Assembly (NCBI GenBank): GCA_030374765.1
Contig: JARGXX010000096.1
Location: 310,001 to 374,000 of the forward strand
Direction of reading: 5' to 3'
DNA from: Agarophyton chilense
Taxonomy: Eukaryota > Rhodophyta > Florideophyceae > Gracilariales > Gracilariaceae
Length of the DNA: 64,000 nt
Shown: piece after piece, positions 42,538 through 53,647 of the stretch
How the letters are laid out: each line of letters begins with the position of its first letter
Position numbering within the stretch: the stretch's first letter is position 1
Position numbers and translations under genes: made by a program
Notes under the pieces: model-generated
Databases searched by the model: none
Seen by the model: only the letters and a program-made list of their open reading frames with translations
What the model was told of the DNA's origin: nothing

Positions 42538-43677
42538 ATGCAGCAGGTGTATCTGCAGTCGGCAGCTTTTTTGCAGAGCCCGTTATTCCACATAACGCCG
42601 AGGGGCAACCGTTCCTCCACATGTGCTCGACGAGCTGGCCGACCGGTCACAGCAAATATCAACGACACCACTGACCGCTCGCGGGAGGATGAAATCGCTG
42701 CCAAGATAGCAAGACTACGCAAACAAAAGCGACCCGAATCGCACTCATCTGGTGGGATTTCCGACAACGGCAATCTCTCAGAAGCGCCGTCACCTCAAAG
42801 TGAACAACGGGAACAAGGCCAAGCCGAAAAGCCCCACTACTTCAAAGATCTTCCAGACTGGAAAAAGGAACAAATTCTCAATAACCAAATTCAAGAGGCC
42901 GAACAGTTCTTTAATAAAGGCTCTACACCCACTTCCACGACAGGTTCTCAACAAGCGAAGGTGAACCAAGCCGATTACCAACCAAAGGTCTCTACGTGGG
43001 GGGTGTACCCCCGTCCGGAAAATATTTCTCAAACATTCGGAGGTGGTCGACGCATACAAAACGGCGGCGTGGATTTAGAGAGTGATGAGTCCAAAGCGCG
43101 AGATGAGGCAGTGCGCAAGCGATTGGAGGCGTATCGCAAGAAAATAGGAATTGACACGGAGAAGGAGGAACAGCATCGCGAAGAAATCGAACAAGCATTG
43201 GACGAGTCGGAAAAACTGATGAAGAAAACGTTACCATACAACGCCATAGGATGCCTCGAAGGCGTGGTGTCGTTCACATCGGAGCGTTCACGTCTCGGCG
43301 GCAAGGTATTTCTTTCGCTGGCGTTTGCGTACGAAACTGTAGGTCGAAGAGAAGATGCGCGACAAATCTACTTGCGCTTGCGTCGCAGCCCGTTTCCAGA
43401 GATTTCAAGCAAAGCAAAACAGCTTGCGCTAGGGTTCGAAGCGATGCAAGAACTAGGGGTAGTGGACGAAACGCCGCAAACGGGATACCGGGTGGCGAGG
43501 TTTTCACTTCCTGACTTAAATGCGCAGGTGGAAAAACGGTATGAACCGGTAATGCGACACCAAGACGAAATCGACAGTAAGACGGAAAAGATCAGTTTGG
43601 CGACAAACATAGCGCTGCTTTGTCTGATGACGAGCCCACTTTTGGTGCTACTTATTCTGGAGTGGTTGAAGCGTTGA
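42538..43677 (+). CDS. Plastid-type TPR-like protein with C-terminal membrane anchor
   Basis: The ATG at 42538 gives 379 residues; the frame extends upstream without an ATG. The first roughly 50 residues (QSAAFLQSPLFHITPRGNRSS) are Ser/Arg-rich with few acidic residues, as in transit peptides. A charged, disordered middle is followed by helical repeats: YNAIGCLEGVVSFTSERSRLGGKVFLSLAFAYETVGRREDA and QIYLRLRRSPFPEISSKAKQLALGFEAM resemble tetratricopeptide units of plastid proteins. One membrane span sits at the C-terminus (IALLCLMTSPLLVLLILEWL). Such proteins often act in thylakoid complex assembly, but I cannot name the orthologue. The last 30 bp overlap the end of the AS8-like gene on the other strand. 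Confidence 0.7.
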   Translation: MQQVYLQSAAFLQSPLFHITPRGNRSSTCARRAGRPVTANINDTTDRSREDEIAAKIARLRKQKRPESHSSGGISDNGNLSEAPSPQSEQREQGQAEKPHYFKDLPDWKKEQILNNQIQEAEQFFNKGSTPTSTTGSQQAKVNQADYQPKVSTWGVYPRPENISQTFGGGRRIQNGGVDLESDESKARDEAVRKRLEAYRKKIGIDTEKEEQHREEIEQALDESEKLMKKTLPYNAIGCLEGVVSFTSERSRLGGKVFLSLAFAYETVGRREDARQIYLRLRRSPFPEISSKAKQLALGFEAMQELGVVDETPQTGYRVARFSLPDLNAQVEKRYEPVMRHQDEIDSKTEKISLATNIALLCLMTSPLLVLLILEWLKR

Positions 43678-44085
43678 CGTAGAGGACGTAGTAGCGGGAG
43701 CGCGATTAAATACACGGAGAATACGTTTAGCCAAGGCGTCCAAGCTGTGCTCAAGCGATGAGACCCAGTTGAGCACCCCTTCTGGGCGAATATCGCGCCC
43801 AAATCGTTTTCCCACGCCTTGGCCGTATCCAAATCCGACCCCGACGGCAATGGCAGGGCCGCAGAGCGCGCGCGGCGGCCCATAAGCCTTAGTCATAGGC
43901 CATCCGAAACCGCATCCAAAGCCGATTCCGACGCCGATGCCGACGCCGGCCGGCGGGAAAATTGAGGTGGCTTTGCGAAAGTTGTGCGCCGCCTTGGTGA
44001 TGATGCCCGGCAACCCCGGCAGATCCGGTGGCTTATCATTGGCGCTGAAGCATATGGCGCGGGCACGCGATCTTCCGCAGAGCAT
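43648..44085 (-). CDS. Cadmium-induced AS8-like glycine-rich protein
   Basis: The ATG at 44085 gives 145 residues. The central part (about 45-100) is made of Gly-alternating hydrophobic segments, VGIGVGIGFGCGFGWP and PAIAVGVGFGYGQGVGKRFG, which resembles the conserved core of the plant 'cadmium-induced protein AS8' family (GxGIGxGxGWGxGFGPE, then GxGxGVGFSVGxTxxGxGIG). Function of that family is not known to me; plant members are predicted in organelles. The C-terminal 45 residues are unconserved and overlap the 3' end of the neighbouring gene by 30 bp. Confidence 0.55.
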   Translation of the reverse strand: MLCGRSRARAICFSANDKPPDLPGLPGIITKAAHNFRKATSIFPPAGVGIGVGIGFGCGFGWPMTKAYGPPRALCGPAIAVGVGFGYGQGVGKRFGRDIRPEGVLNWVSSLEHSLDALAKRILRVFNRAPATTSSTSTLQPLQNK

Positions 44086-44091
44086 GGTTTA

Positions 44092-44140
44092 GGGGGAGTA
44101 GGGGAGGGAGGTAGGGGAGGGTGGAAGGGGAGGAAGGGTG
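44092..44140 (+). other. G-rich tract upstream of the AS8-like gene
   Basis: Eight or more runs of three to five G follow each other with one- to three-base gaps. They lie directly before the start codon of the minus-strand AS8-like gene, whose transcript would carry C-runs there. Quadruplex or i-motif formation is possible. Confidence 0.5.
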
Positions 44141-44469
44141 ATGCGAATGGGGCGCAAAGTTGGTGGAGAACACTCGCACATCCACGGGGCTCTTCGTCGC
44201 GAGCGCCGCGGAGGTGTGTGTGTGCTTCGCAGGGCGCGGCACGCGCTCGGCACGCGCCACGGCCCCGCAACGTGGCCACGCGCCTCGTTTCACATCATTG
44301 ATCTGCGTCGAAACGTCGCCAGCCGCCACATTTCCATCATGAGGCGATCGTCGCATCCAATTTCTCCACTACAATACCGACGCTGTCGCGCGATTTAATC
44401 GCCCGGCCCCTTTGTCAACCTGCCCCTTTGTCAACGTGCCCCTCCAGCCCAATCCGCTCCAGTCGTCGT

Positions 44470-45798
44470 ATGCTTCGACCTCACGGCCGATCTATGGCTT
44501 CCGCCGCTTCCACCTTCAAATATGTCATTCTGGGCGCCGGTAACGCCGCCGGCTACGCCGCGCGCCAGTTCGTCCAATCCGGCCTTAAGCCTGATGAACT
44601 CTGCCTCGTCGGGTCGGAACCGTACTACCCATACGAACGCCCCGCACTGTCCAAGGGCGTTCTCATGAACCCCAAGGCGCGACTGCCCGGATTTCATACT
44701 TGCGTCGGATCCGGCGGCGACCGTCAGCCCCCAGAGTGGTATAAGCAACATGGCATTGCTTCCAAGCTTGGCAAACCTGTCGTCAAATTTGATGCTGCAG
44801 CGAAGACCGTTGTGGTTGAGGGCGGTGAGACTGTTTGTGCAACAGAAGCTCTAATTTTGGCCACTGGCGCGCAGCCCATCCAACTCACCAAGACAGAGGG
44901 CCACAATCTCAAAGGCATCCACTATCTCCGCGAATACGACCAAGGTGTCGCACTTGCCGACGCGTTACAGGCCAATAAACACAAGTGGGTCATGGTTGTT
45001 GGTGGCGGTTACATCGGCATGGAAGTGGCCGCCGCCGCTCTCACTGTCGGATGTAAGGTCAAGCTTGTCTTTCCCGAGGACCATCTCATGTCCAGACTCT
45101 TTACCCCTGAAATCGCCGCCCATTACGAGAAGGTATATCAAGAAAAGGGCGTTGTATTCCTTAACAAGGGACGTCTTTGCAAGGCGTTTTTGGGTGATGC
45201 CGACGGTCATGTACGTGGTGCAAAAATCTGTCAGGAAGGGAAGCCGGATTTCGATGAGGAAGCGAGCCTCGTTGTTGTGGGGGTGGGCGCCCGCCCTGAA
45301 ACGGCCCTTTACAAGGATCAGTTGCTCATGGATGAGCGCGGTGGCGTCATCACCGATCCCTCGCTCAGAACGTCGGTAGGTGGAGTATATGCTATTGGCG
45401 ACATTGCAAATTATCCTCTTAAGATGTACGGAAATCGTCCGCAACGTACGGAACATGTACAGAACGCACGTGAAACTGCCGCGCATGCTGTGAAGGCCAT
45501 CATGAACGACAACTCGGAATCGTATGACTATCTTCCGTACTTCTATTCGAGAGTGTTTGATTTGTCGTGGCAGTTTTTCGGAGACAATGTCGGCGAGTGT
45601 GTTGTGGTCGGTGACTTTGATCCGCAGTTATTGGCTGTTTGGGTTAAAGACGGAAAGCTGATTGGTGTGTTTATGGAGCATCCTTCCGATGATGACACCG
45701 CCAATATGAAGAAGGTGGCAAGATCACAACCCGCCGTGGATGTCGATGCGCTTGGCAAAAGCTCGAGTGTGGAAGAAGCATGGAAGATGTTGCTGTGA
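44470..45798 (+). CDS. MDAR: Monodehydroascorbate reductase
   Basis: The ATG at 44470 gives 442 residues; a second ATG at 44494 (MASAAS) is an alternative start. The FAD enzyme reduces monodehydroascorbate with NAD(P)H and so recycles ascorbate. Seen: N-terminal dinucleotide fold YVILGAGNAAGYAAR, YYPYERPALSKG, LILATGAQP, the NAD(P)H fold VMVVGGGYIGMEVAAA, VVVGVGARPET and the second FAD block VYAIGDIANYP. MDHAR-specific blocks such as the ELCLVGSEPYYPYERPALSKG region and VEHVQNARETAAHAV-like ARETAAHAV are present. The N-terminus has no strong transit peptide, favouring the cytosol. It is a single exon. Confidence 0.92.
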   Translation: MLRPHGRSMASAASTFKYVILGAGNAAGYAARQFVQSGLKPDELCLVGSEPYYPYERPALSKGVLMNPKARLPGFHTCVGSGGDRQPPEWYKQHGIASKLGKPVVKFDAAAKTVVVEGGETVCATEALILATGAQPIQLTKTEGHNLKGIHYLREYDQGVALADALQANKHKWVMVVGGGYIGMEVAAAALTVGCKVKLVFPEDHLMSRLFTPEIAAHYEKVYQEKGVVFLNKGRLCKAFLGDADGHVRGAKICQEGKPDFDEEASLVVVGVGARPETALYKDQLLMDERGGVITDPSLRTSVGGVYAIGDIANYPLKMYGNRPQRTEHVQNARETAAHAVKAIMNDNSESYDYLPYFYSRVFDLSWQFFGDNVGECVVVGDFDPQLLAVWVKDGKLIGVFMEHPSDDDTANMKKVARSQPAVDVDALGKSSSVEEAWKMLL

Positions 45799-45916
45799 GT
45801 TCAAGATACAGTACGGCGTTTGCGATATTTGTACGACGGGTAGTAGCGAAGATAAGTAGTATAATACGTAACAAAATGCAGTTCGGTTTCAAACTACACC
45901 AACCTTGTTGTGTTGT

Positions 45917-46681
45917 TTATGTTGTCTCGTCACTTTGATCGCTCTTAGAAAGCCCGTAGAGAAAGAGTGCACTGCCTACGACAAGAGCGCTTACGGACGT
46001 TCCGGCTGTGGCAAATAATACCAGACTACGAAATACCTGCCCCCCAAGCAAATCCTCGCCAGCGGGATTGGCTTGGTAGGTCTGGCGCGCTGCGGCAAAC
46101 GCGGAATAACACAACGCTGAAAGTGGAAGACTAAGCGCGGCGGCCAAGAAGGCTTGTGCCCTGGTCGGAGTGAAGACCTGACGCTTCAAAGATTCTTCAC
46201 TCAGTTGTACTGGAGGCGGTGCAGTCACTTCAACAGTGCGCTGCTTGACGCCGTTTTGGGCGCGCTGCTCAAAGTAATTCTTGGCAGTTTGAAAGTCCTG
46301 GTTGAGAATGATCCAACCCTGCTGAGCTGGGACGTACTCGGAGGTGATAGGACGGATGTTTTCGACGCGCTCGTAGGACGGGGGCTGTTTGGATTCGATG
46401 TACATTTCTTTGACGAATTCCTCGAGAAGAGTTATGTCGACAGTATCTCCCGACGAAGAGACGGCGGAGATGCGAGCCAGATCGACGCGACCTTTGCCGG
46501 TTGCGACGGCTACGACTTCGCCGACCTGCACGGTGTGCTTCTCGCACATCGTGGGGAGCCTGGCTTGCCTGGGACATGGGACGCATGGTGTGTGCGGGGC
46601 GTGGATGGTTATAGTTCGGAGTGGAATTGGCGGGCGGGGCGTTGCGGAGAAGTGGAATATGAAGGACGGGGTGAGCGACAT
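45917..46681 (-). CDS. Predicted plastid protein with two C-terminal membrane spans
   Basis: The ATG at 46681 gives 254 residues. Residues 1-45 are rich in Ser/Thr/Pro/Arg without acidic residues (SFIFHFSATPRPPIPLRTITI), fitting a transit peptide. A soluble part with VQVGEVVAVATGKGRVDLARI and TLLEEFVKEMYIESKQPP follows. Two hydrophobic spans lie at about 178-205 (FLAAALSLPLSALCYSAFAA) and 220-245 (VLFATAGTSVSALVVGSALF). I do not recognise the family. It converges on MDHAR with about 120 bp between stops. Confidence 0.65.
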   Translation of the reverse strand: MSLTPSFIFHFSATPRPPIPLRTITIHAPHTPCVPCPRQARLPTMCEKHTVQVGEVVAVATGKGRVDLARISAVSSSGDTVDITLLEEFVKEMYIESKQPPSYERVENIRPITSEYVPAQQGWIILNQDFQTAKNYFEQRAQNGVKQRTVEVTAPPPVQLSEESLKRQVFTPTRAQAFLAAALSLPLSALCYSAFAAARQTYQANPAGEDLLGGQVFRSLVLFATAGTSVSALVVGSALFLYGLSKSDQSDETT

Positions 46682-47418
46682 AGTTTGGGCAATGAAATAT
46701 AGACGTGAGGAAGAAGACAAAGAACAGCCGGTGAGCGGAGATGGGAAGAGTCGGCAGGGGGAAGTGAACAGGTGCCCGACGCAAGACCTCAGGACTTCAG
46801 CGGCGGATCCTTCGGATTTTGTTTGGGGAGATCTGTTTCAAATAAGCCAACCATTTCGAAGTACCTTCGTAGATTGCTAGGTTAGCAAGCTAACCTGAAG
46901 CATCCTTGTATCCCCTCAGTATCCCTCGAAACCGTTTCTCTACCCAGTTTTGCTGTCTCTATGCTGTCTCTATGCTGTCTCTATCTTCTTCTCGAAAACC
47001 AGAACGTCCAATGACCGTGAGGCCGTCAACGTTTCCTCGCGCATCCGTAGGAATAAGAAAGAATAAGAAGGTTACAGCCATGCCAGCTTCAGCTACGAAG
47101 GTAGCTGGCTCCATATCTCAACCAACGCCAGCTCAACGCGTCCTCCCGTCGCCTGATTCCACTCGCACGCACATTCGAAAAGGAACATCTAACCGCCAAT
47201 TTGCATATCTACAATTTGCACGCGCCCAATGGTAAGCTCTCAAACCGCCTCACTAGCCCATCGTCACGTGCATCACTATGGTCCCCATCAACCTCCACTC
47301 GGCACACCATCACAGCTCACCACAGCAGCGACCTTTAAGCGCTGCCACCGCATGAGCTCCCTCTTCTTGCTCGTCTCAGTTATTCAGAGACTTCTGTTTC
47401 TTGTCCTTGTATCTCACC
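46682..47418. other. Divergent promoter region of the plastid-type gene and acyl-CoA oxidase
   Basis: No gene is recognised. GCTGTCTCTAT is repeated three times in tandem at 46952-46984. Short frames on both strands have no match. Confidence 0.45.
46952..46984. repeat. 11-bp tandem repeat, three units
   Basis: Three perfect copies of GCTGTCTCTAT lie in the divergent intergenic region. Confidence 0.8.
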
Positions 47419-49554
47419 ATGCCTGCTTCGCCGACTTTGTCCAAGCGCCAGAGCCCCTTGCTTCTCGGCTCCCCTGTTCTTTCTCCTTCTTCGTCAGACA
47501 TTTTCGATAACGCTGCACATGAGTTCACTCTCAATGAAATTCCTACCATTCCTCGCGCCCACCTACAATGGATGCACGATGCTCAACAGCAGCCTGCTCT
47601 CCGAGCATCTAGACTGCAATCCAAACCTCTATTCGATGTACAGAACATGAGAGCTTTGCTAGATCATCATCATTTGCAGCTTCGGGATACGCTCTACGAG
47701 CTCTTTAAACACCCTGATTTCCATGCTCATCACGACCTCTCTTTATCCCAACAACGAGCACACGTGATGAAAATGTGGAAGAAAGTAGCAGCCCTTGGCT
47801 ATCTGCAGAATTCTATTTCTGCTGGAACTGTTGAGGGTAGACAACGATACGAAGCAGTTATAGAGAGTTGCGGCCTACTTTCACACAGTCTAGACATAAA
47901 AATGTCTGTCCATTACGGATTGTTCGGAGCCACAATAAAGCTTCTTGGCGATGATCAACAGGCTGCCAAATGGGTACCGCTTGTTGAAACCTGTGAAATG
48001 CTCGGCTGCTTTGCACTCACTGAATTGGGACATGGTTCCAATGCACGCGGTGTTGAAACAGTTGCCACTTACGATCTGTCTTCTCGTTCGTTTGTCATTC
48101 ATACCCCTACGGATTCTGCCCAGAAGTATTGGATTGGCGGGGCGTATCAAACTGCTAGATGGACCGTTTGTTTTGCACAATTGTACGTGAGGGGCGTTCG
48201 TTATGGCGTTCATCCGTTTTTAGTACGAATTCGAAAAGAGAATGGTGAAAATGTTCCTGGAGTTACTTTGGGGGATTGCGGACATAAATGTGGTCTCAAT
48301 GGTGTGGACAATGGTAGGATTTGGTTTGACCATGTTTCCGTTCCGTGGGGACATATGCTACGCCGTTATGCTCAGGTTTCTGTAGATGGGTCATACTCCT
48401 CAAAATTCAAAAGTGCTGACGAGCTTTTCGGAGCGTCTCTAGCCTCATTATCTGGGGGACGAGTTAGGTAAGTTGGTTTCATCTATGAATTGCATTGCTT
48501 TTGGTTTGTTTTCTCATATCTGACGGTGATTCATTCTTTAAGTGTGGCGGCTGGGTGTCTGAATCAGGCGAAGATTGGTCTTTCGATTGCGGTTCGTTAT
48601 GCACTGTCTCGAAGAGCATTCGGACCCCGTGATGGAGAAGAAGTTCGACTTTTGGACTACCAAAGTCATCAATACCGTCTCATTCCCGGGATAGCCACCA
48701 CATATGTTATGTTGATCGTTTTGAATGAACTCAAGCACATCTGGCATCATCAAAAGCTTGGAAAGAAACTACATATCTGGAGTTCTGGCTTCAAGGCGCT
48801 AATGACCTGGCATTCGCTGTCAACTCTTCAAGAGGCAAGGGAAGCATGTGGCGGACAAGGATACAAATCGGAAAACCGTATTGGGCCGATTAAAAATGGT
48901 CACGATGTGGCTGTTACTTATGAGGGAGACAATCACATTTTGTTGCAAGCTGTAACCAAGTCCGTTCTGCCTGAATTCGTCCGTGGGGTGAAGAATGGAA
49001 ACGTCTTCAAAGGGCATTTCTCTTATTTGAATGATCGCAACGCATTGAGAGACGTGGATTTAAAAGGTAAGGACGTGAGCAGTGTAGAATTCGCAAAGAT
49101 TGTGTTCCGCAGAAGGGAAGCTGCTGTGTTCGCAAGACTGACGAATCGCCTGCAAATGATGCAGAAGAATGGACTGACTGCACTGGAAGCTTTCAATTGT
49201 TGCGGAATTGTGGTCGAAGAAGCTGCCCGCTCTCATACCGAATTATTGATCGTCGAATTGTTTGAAAAGAAGATGACGCAGCTTGAGGAGGATGGGAGGC
49301 ACGATTTGGTGAACGCTTTGCGAAAATGCGGGTCAATTTATGTGTTAAAGCGTATCGATGATGATAGTGGATTCGTGAGAAATGGTGCCTTGAGCGGAGC
49401 AGATGGGTTCAGAGTTCATGAACGACTGCTGGAGATGTGTAAGGATATCCGGCCTCATGTTATGGACTACGTGAACGGCTTTGGAATTCCGGCGCACTTG
49501 CTTGCGCCTATTGCGTTTGACTACGTCGCTCACAACAGTCGGGCCAGACTCTGA
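47419..49554 (+). CDS. ACX: Peroxisomal acyl-CoA oxidase, two exons
   Basis: The ATG at 47419 and removal of the intron 48468-48542 give about 686 residues, normal for the family. The enzyme does the first step of peroxisomal beta-oxidation, making trans-2-enoyl-CoA and H2O2. Seen: CFALTELGHGSNARG (FAD/substrate block), GGAYQTARW, CGLNGVDNGRIWFDHV, LSGGRV/SVAAGCLNQAKIGLSIAVRYALSRRAFGP across the splice site, CGGQGYKSENRIG and AVTYEGDNHILLQ, which holds the catalytic Glu. The last three residues are ARL, a canonical peroxisomal PTS1. Catalase at 59622-61106 would remove the peroxide. Confidence 0.93.
48468..48542 (+). other. Intron of the acyl-CoA oxidase gene
   Basis: The 75-bp intron starts GTAAGTT and ends TTTAAG. 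It interrupts a Ser codon (AG/T) within the conserved GRVS block, and its removal restores the family sequence exactly. Confidence 0.93.
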
Positions 49555-50211
49555 GAGCTTGTGAATATGTAATACATATTAAAAGTTGTTTGCTTTCGTG
49601 TGTTGTAGCTGAAACGTTAATTCGCGTGATCTCATGGGTTGGATCAATCACACGACTCAAATAAGCCAGCTTTAATGATCTTTCTTGGTGTATTGGGGAG
49701 GGCACAATTCCCATGAAGATAGAAACCAGGAACGGCCCGAAAATAACACCGTCACTTCACAGTCTCCCAAGCCAATTTTCAAAGAAACGCATGGAGCAGT
49801 ATACTCACTCGTAAACTCGCAGCAGCATTAGTTTGGCGACGGCATGAGAGAGGACGTGGTTTCAATCGTGCTTTTCGACCCTGACGATAGGACGGGAAAA
49901 CGAAGACATCTGACTGTCGGGAATTTTGTGGACATGTCGCCGGCGGCGTCTGCAACGCAAACGCGGAATCCAGTCAACAGGCACGGGTGCCACGTGTTAT
50001 CGCCGCGCACACCCAATGTGATCAGCTCGCGATCTCGGTGCGGCGATGGGCAGAGTCCAAAGCTGTCCTGTGCTTAAACGGAAAGCTCTATCATACAAGG
50101 ATACGAAGATTTGTACATTTCTTTGTATCAGAGAGTGTTTTTTTTGCTTCGGCTTTGTCATCAACACATCGCACGGATATACCTCTCATATCAATCGGTC
50201 TAACTGTCACG
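49555..50211. other. Intergenic region before the mitochondrial carrier gene
   Basis: The carrier frame is open back to 49987 but lacks an ATG before 50212. Nothing else is recognised. Confidence 0.45.
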
Positions 50212-51201
50212 ATGCGCTGCCACCTAGCCACCGCCGTATCAATACATTCGCCAAAACCTCGCAATCATCTTCAAATCGTACTGAACGCAGTCACCCGACC
50301 TCTTTCAGATGGGTTAAATCTCGCTGAACATCTTGTTGCAGGAGCAGTAGCTTCTGCAGTAGCAGTTGCATCTATGCATCCCATGGACACTGTTAAAACT
50401 GTAGTGCAAGCTGCATCAAAATCGAGCTTGAAAGTGGGTACATTTAATGCCCTTTCTTCAACGTTGCGAACCGGCGGACTACCGGCGCTTTACAAGGGGT
50501 TGGGAATCAGCCTGGGGGGGCAAGTGCCAGCTGGTGCTATCAAATTTGCAGCCTTTGAAACTCTTACACAGTTTTTCGCTAACAGTAGTGCGAGTGGAAC
50601 AAATGGACCTGTTGTCGATTTCTCGTGTGGTGCCCTGGCGTTTATTGTTTGTTCTGTCGTGTTAGTGCCGGCGGAATTGATGAAACAACGTTTGCAGGCT
50701 GGTTTATATCCTGGTTTCGTTTCCGGCATCAGGACAATCTTGAAAAAGGAGGGCGCTAAGGCACTTTATACCGGTTATGGAGCAACCCTACTGCGAGATG
50801 TGCCATATACAATGCTTGAATTTGGCTTATACTCTCAATTTAAGAAGATATTCCGAGCAGCGGTCAATCGTCCAAAACTAACGCCTCAAGAAGAGATCGC
50901 CCTGGGGGGAATCGCAGGTGGCTGTACCGGCTTCCTCACTACACCTCTTGATCTTGCTAAGACTCGTCTCATGACGCAAGTATCTTCTGGATCGCAGAGA
51001 CAGTATAAGGGTGTGGTCGATGTTCTACTCAAAGTGCTTAAAGCTGAAGGCCCAAGTGGCTTGTTTAAGGGGTCTACAGCTCGAGTTGTATGGCTTATTC
51101 CTTTCACTGCTGTCTTCTTTGGTGTTCATGAAGCAACCAAGCGAGCGCTTTTGAACCGAAAGCTTGAAAGCATTGCTACCGTTAAACCAAAAACTCCGTA
51201 A
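50212..51201 (+). CDS. Mitochondrial carrier family protein, SAM-carrier-like
   Basis: The ATG at 50212 gives 329 residues: a roughly 35-residue N-terminal extension followed by three carrier repeats of about 90-100 residues. The three signature motifs are PMDTVKTVVQ, PAELMKQRLQAG and PLDLAKTRLMTQ (Px[D/E]xx[K/R]; the second has Glu). GxxPALYKGLG, AKALYTGYGATLLRDVPYTMLEFGLY and SGLFKGSTARVVWLIPFTAVFFGVHE close the repeats. The second-repeat pattern (ELMKQRLQAG plus LLRDVPYTMLEFGLY) resembles S-adenosylmethionine carriers and their plant relatives. Substrate is inferred, and location could be mitochondrion or plastid envelope. Confidence 0.85.
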   Translation: MRCHLATAVSIHSPKPRNHLQIVLNAVTRPLSDGLNLAEHLVAGAVASAVAVASMHPMDTVKTVVQAASKSSLKVGTFNALSSTLRTGGLPALYKGLGISLGGQVPAGAIKFAAFETLTQFFANSSASGTNGPVVDFSCGALAFIVCSVVLVPAELMKQRLQAGLYPGFVSGIRTILKKEGAKALYTGYGATLLRDVPYTMLEFGLYSQFKKIFRAAVNRPKLTPQEEIALGGIAGGCTGFLTTPLDLAKTRLMTQVSSGSQRQYKGVVDVLLKVLKAEGPSGLFKGSTARVVWLIPFTAVFFGVHEATKRALLNRKLESIATVKPKTP

Positions 51202-53647
51202 GCGTTTAGCTTCAGCGATTAGTATACGACAGCTCTAATGCTATGGAGAGTATTTTGTTTAACAATTATGAGTTATGGAAGAGGAAAGTGGTGGGGAGAG
51301 TAGCTAGGATATGCACCTTCACAAGAGGGAGACTGATGCACTTACACACCACCAAACTAACAATGCTACGCATTTTTGACTCGCTTGATGCTCGTTCCTG
51401 CAGCTTTGTAAACGCAGCGGACTATATTGCAAGAGAATTCTAATTTGGTTGCTTGCCATAAATGAGTTGTACTGAGTGTCATCTAATTAACAACCACATC
51501 TTTTGTATATTGATGTCCGATCTGTGCCCTCTGAACCCTCCCGAAAGGGCAATTCAACTCACTATTTTGGACAGTGAGCATTGAGAAAGTTGTAGAGCCT
51601 TGTAGAAGGAAGTCTCTCAGCACAGATAAAACAGTGGTCCCTATATGAGACAAACCCTTCAAGCGCGATTGTCAGGCACTAAACATATTTGGCTGCACTA
51701 AATGGCAAGGTAGTCACCTTTCTGCTCCGCTATCCAGATTCTAGAAGCCTTGATCAATGCGAGGTGATTTATACATGCACCCGGCGCCTCACTTGCAGAT
51801 CTACTTTTCCCAGTGATCAACAATGTAGGAATTCCACTGTGAGATATCTGTTCCATGTGCCCCTTCAGGAAACGCACACGGGCTCGCTGCCGGCTGGCAT
51901 GCACTTTTCCCTCTTTGTCGATACTAAAGACTCCCACCCCATCAACCCTCGCTCTTTGTGAGGCGGGACATATAGTGAGGAAGCATACCTTCAGGTTGGA
52001 CAAAAAAGTGGACTGTAACCACCTTCGTTCCGGAAGAGAAGGTGGTTATTAAGCCTGGGACATTGTTTTCAGATACATAGATCAGATGGGGGTGCATTGT
52101 AATTTCAGACAATGTGTTACCGCACATCTCAAACTCTTTCGCAAATCGCAAATCGCTGACCTTGTTTTTGTATGCGAAGGATGTATTATCTTGTTCATGC
52201 TGAATGACTAAACTGCGATACACAGGGAGCCGGAGGGCGGAAAACAAAAATGGATACTGTCGACTGTTATGGAGTGCTCCGAACACCAGCAGCGCAGAGA
52301 TCGATGCCGAAATCGAGGGGCTGGTATGTTTATCGAAGTTGTGGCCGTCACACTCGTGCATTGATGCAGCAATCGAGCAAGTCTCAGAACTGTGGCAACC
52401 ACCCCCTTCTTGGAAGACAGGTATGGTTCCTGACTATCTCATGCGATGAATGTCGGTGAAAGCATTACAAGTAAAGCGCATTCCGACCCGGGAGGTCATT
52501 AAACTCATCCAAGCAATCGGTCAGCTTGCCGGTCGCCCTTGCGGACCTGGTCGAGAACAACTCTAAAAACCTAGTGCGTTCTTCAACACACTTATATAGC
52601 AGCCTAGTAAGCGTAACACGGCTGTAGAAATGTAGTGGGCGGCTAAAGTGTAGAAGAAAGTGGTACAAGTTGTTGGGGGTCCTTAGTAAGCCTCACACGA
52701 TACGAGAAATTATCGTAAGTGCTCACATAAAGAGAGAGAGAGAGAAAGCGCATCCCATGTGACATGATGAGAATACTGGGGAATCGGGAGGGACAGTTGT
52801 GTAAAAAGAAGGCAGTTTGGGAGAAGATGATGCTTGAAGAACATTCGCCCCCGGTTCTGTTTTGAACCGATAGCTGTCGCCACTGTTGTATTGGTTTTGA
52901 GTATCATTGGGCGAACTGGACTCAGGTGCGGAAAGAATTCGATGGAATAGGGATTGCTGTATCGAGGACCAATCCCATCACGCAATCCCCGAGCGCATCG
53001 CGTTTGAAATCCGCTTGCAAACTCATTACTTAGGATGCAAACCCGTTGCAATCTCTTCTCTTAGAATAGGATTCCTTCCTTCATCTCAAACTCTTGAAAT
53101 GTGGCTCTCTCTAGTACCACTTCTCTCCTTGCTCATCATGCCCAATAGCTTCTTTTACCAAGTTCAAGTTAGGCTATGACGATCGAAAACGTTAAAGAAT
53201 CCTTTTATTAGAATGGCACCAGCAATGGCACCAGCTCACCCGAAACTAGACGTTCACTGTTTCTTGCTAGCAACTCTGTCGGTACACTTAATCTCAGCAT
53301 TCGTGGCTTCTATCGCGCAATTTGATATATCGATTGCTTTTGAGCGTACCATCGTATTGCAATCTCTTGCGACGTGAACAGTTTCGGATTGCTCACTTTG
53401 GGATTGGAATCGATTGCTATCCCATCGCCGACTATTTTTTTGAGAGAACGTCGCTTACTGTTTTTTTACAAATGGACAGAGCGAACCCAATCACAATCTT
53501 TCCGTTGCGGTAGTTATAATCGCCACAAAAAAGAGCGGTGAAACAGCGGACCAACTCGAGCTCCTGCTGGATATTTGCATTTCGGGGGAAGCTAGGCCTT
53601 TAGCTTGCGCTCATTGCTCCGGAAAGCAAATCTTAAAGAGTACCGCC
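51202..53647. other. 2.4-kb intergenic region
   Basis: It has only short frames without recognisable similarity and an AG dinucleotide run at about 52731-52745. No RNA gene signature was found. Confidence 0.45.
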
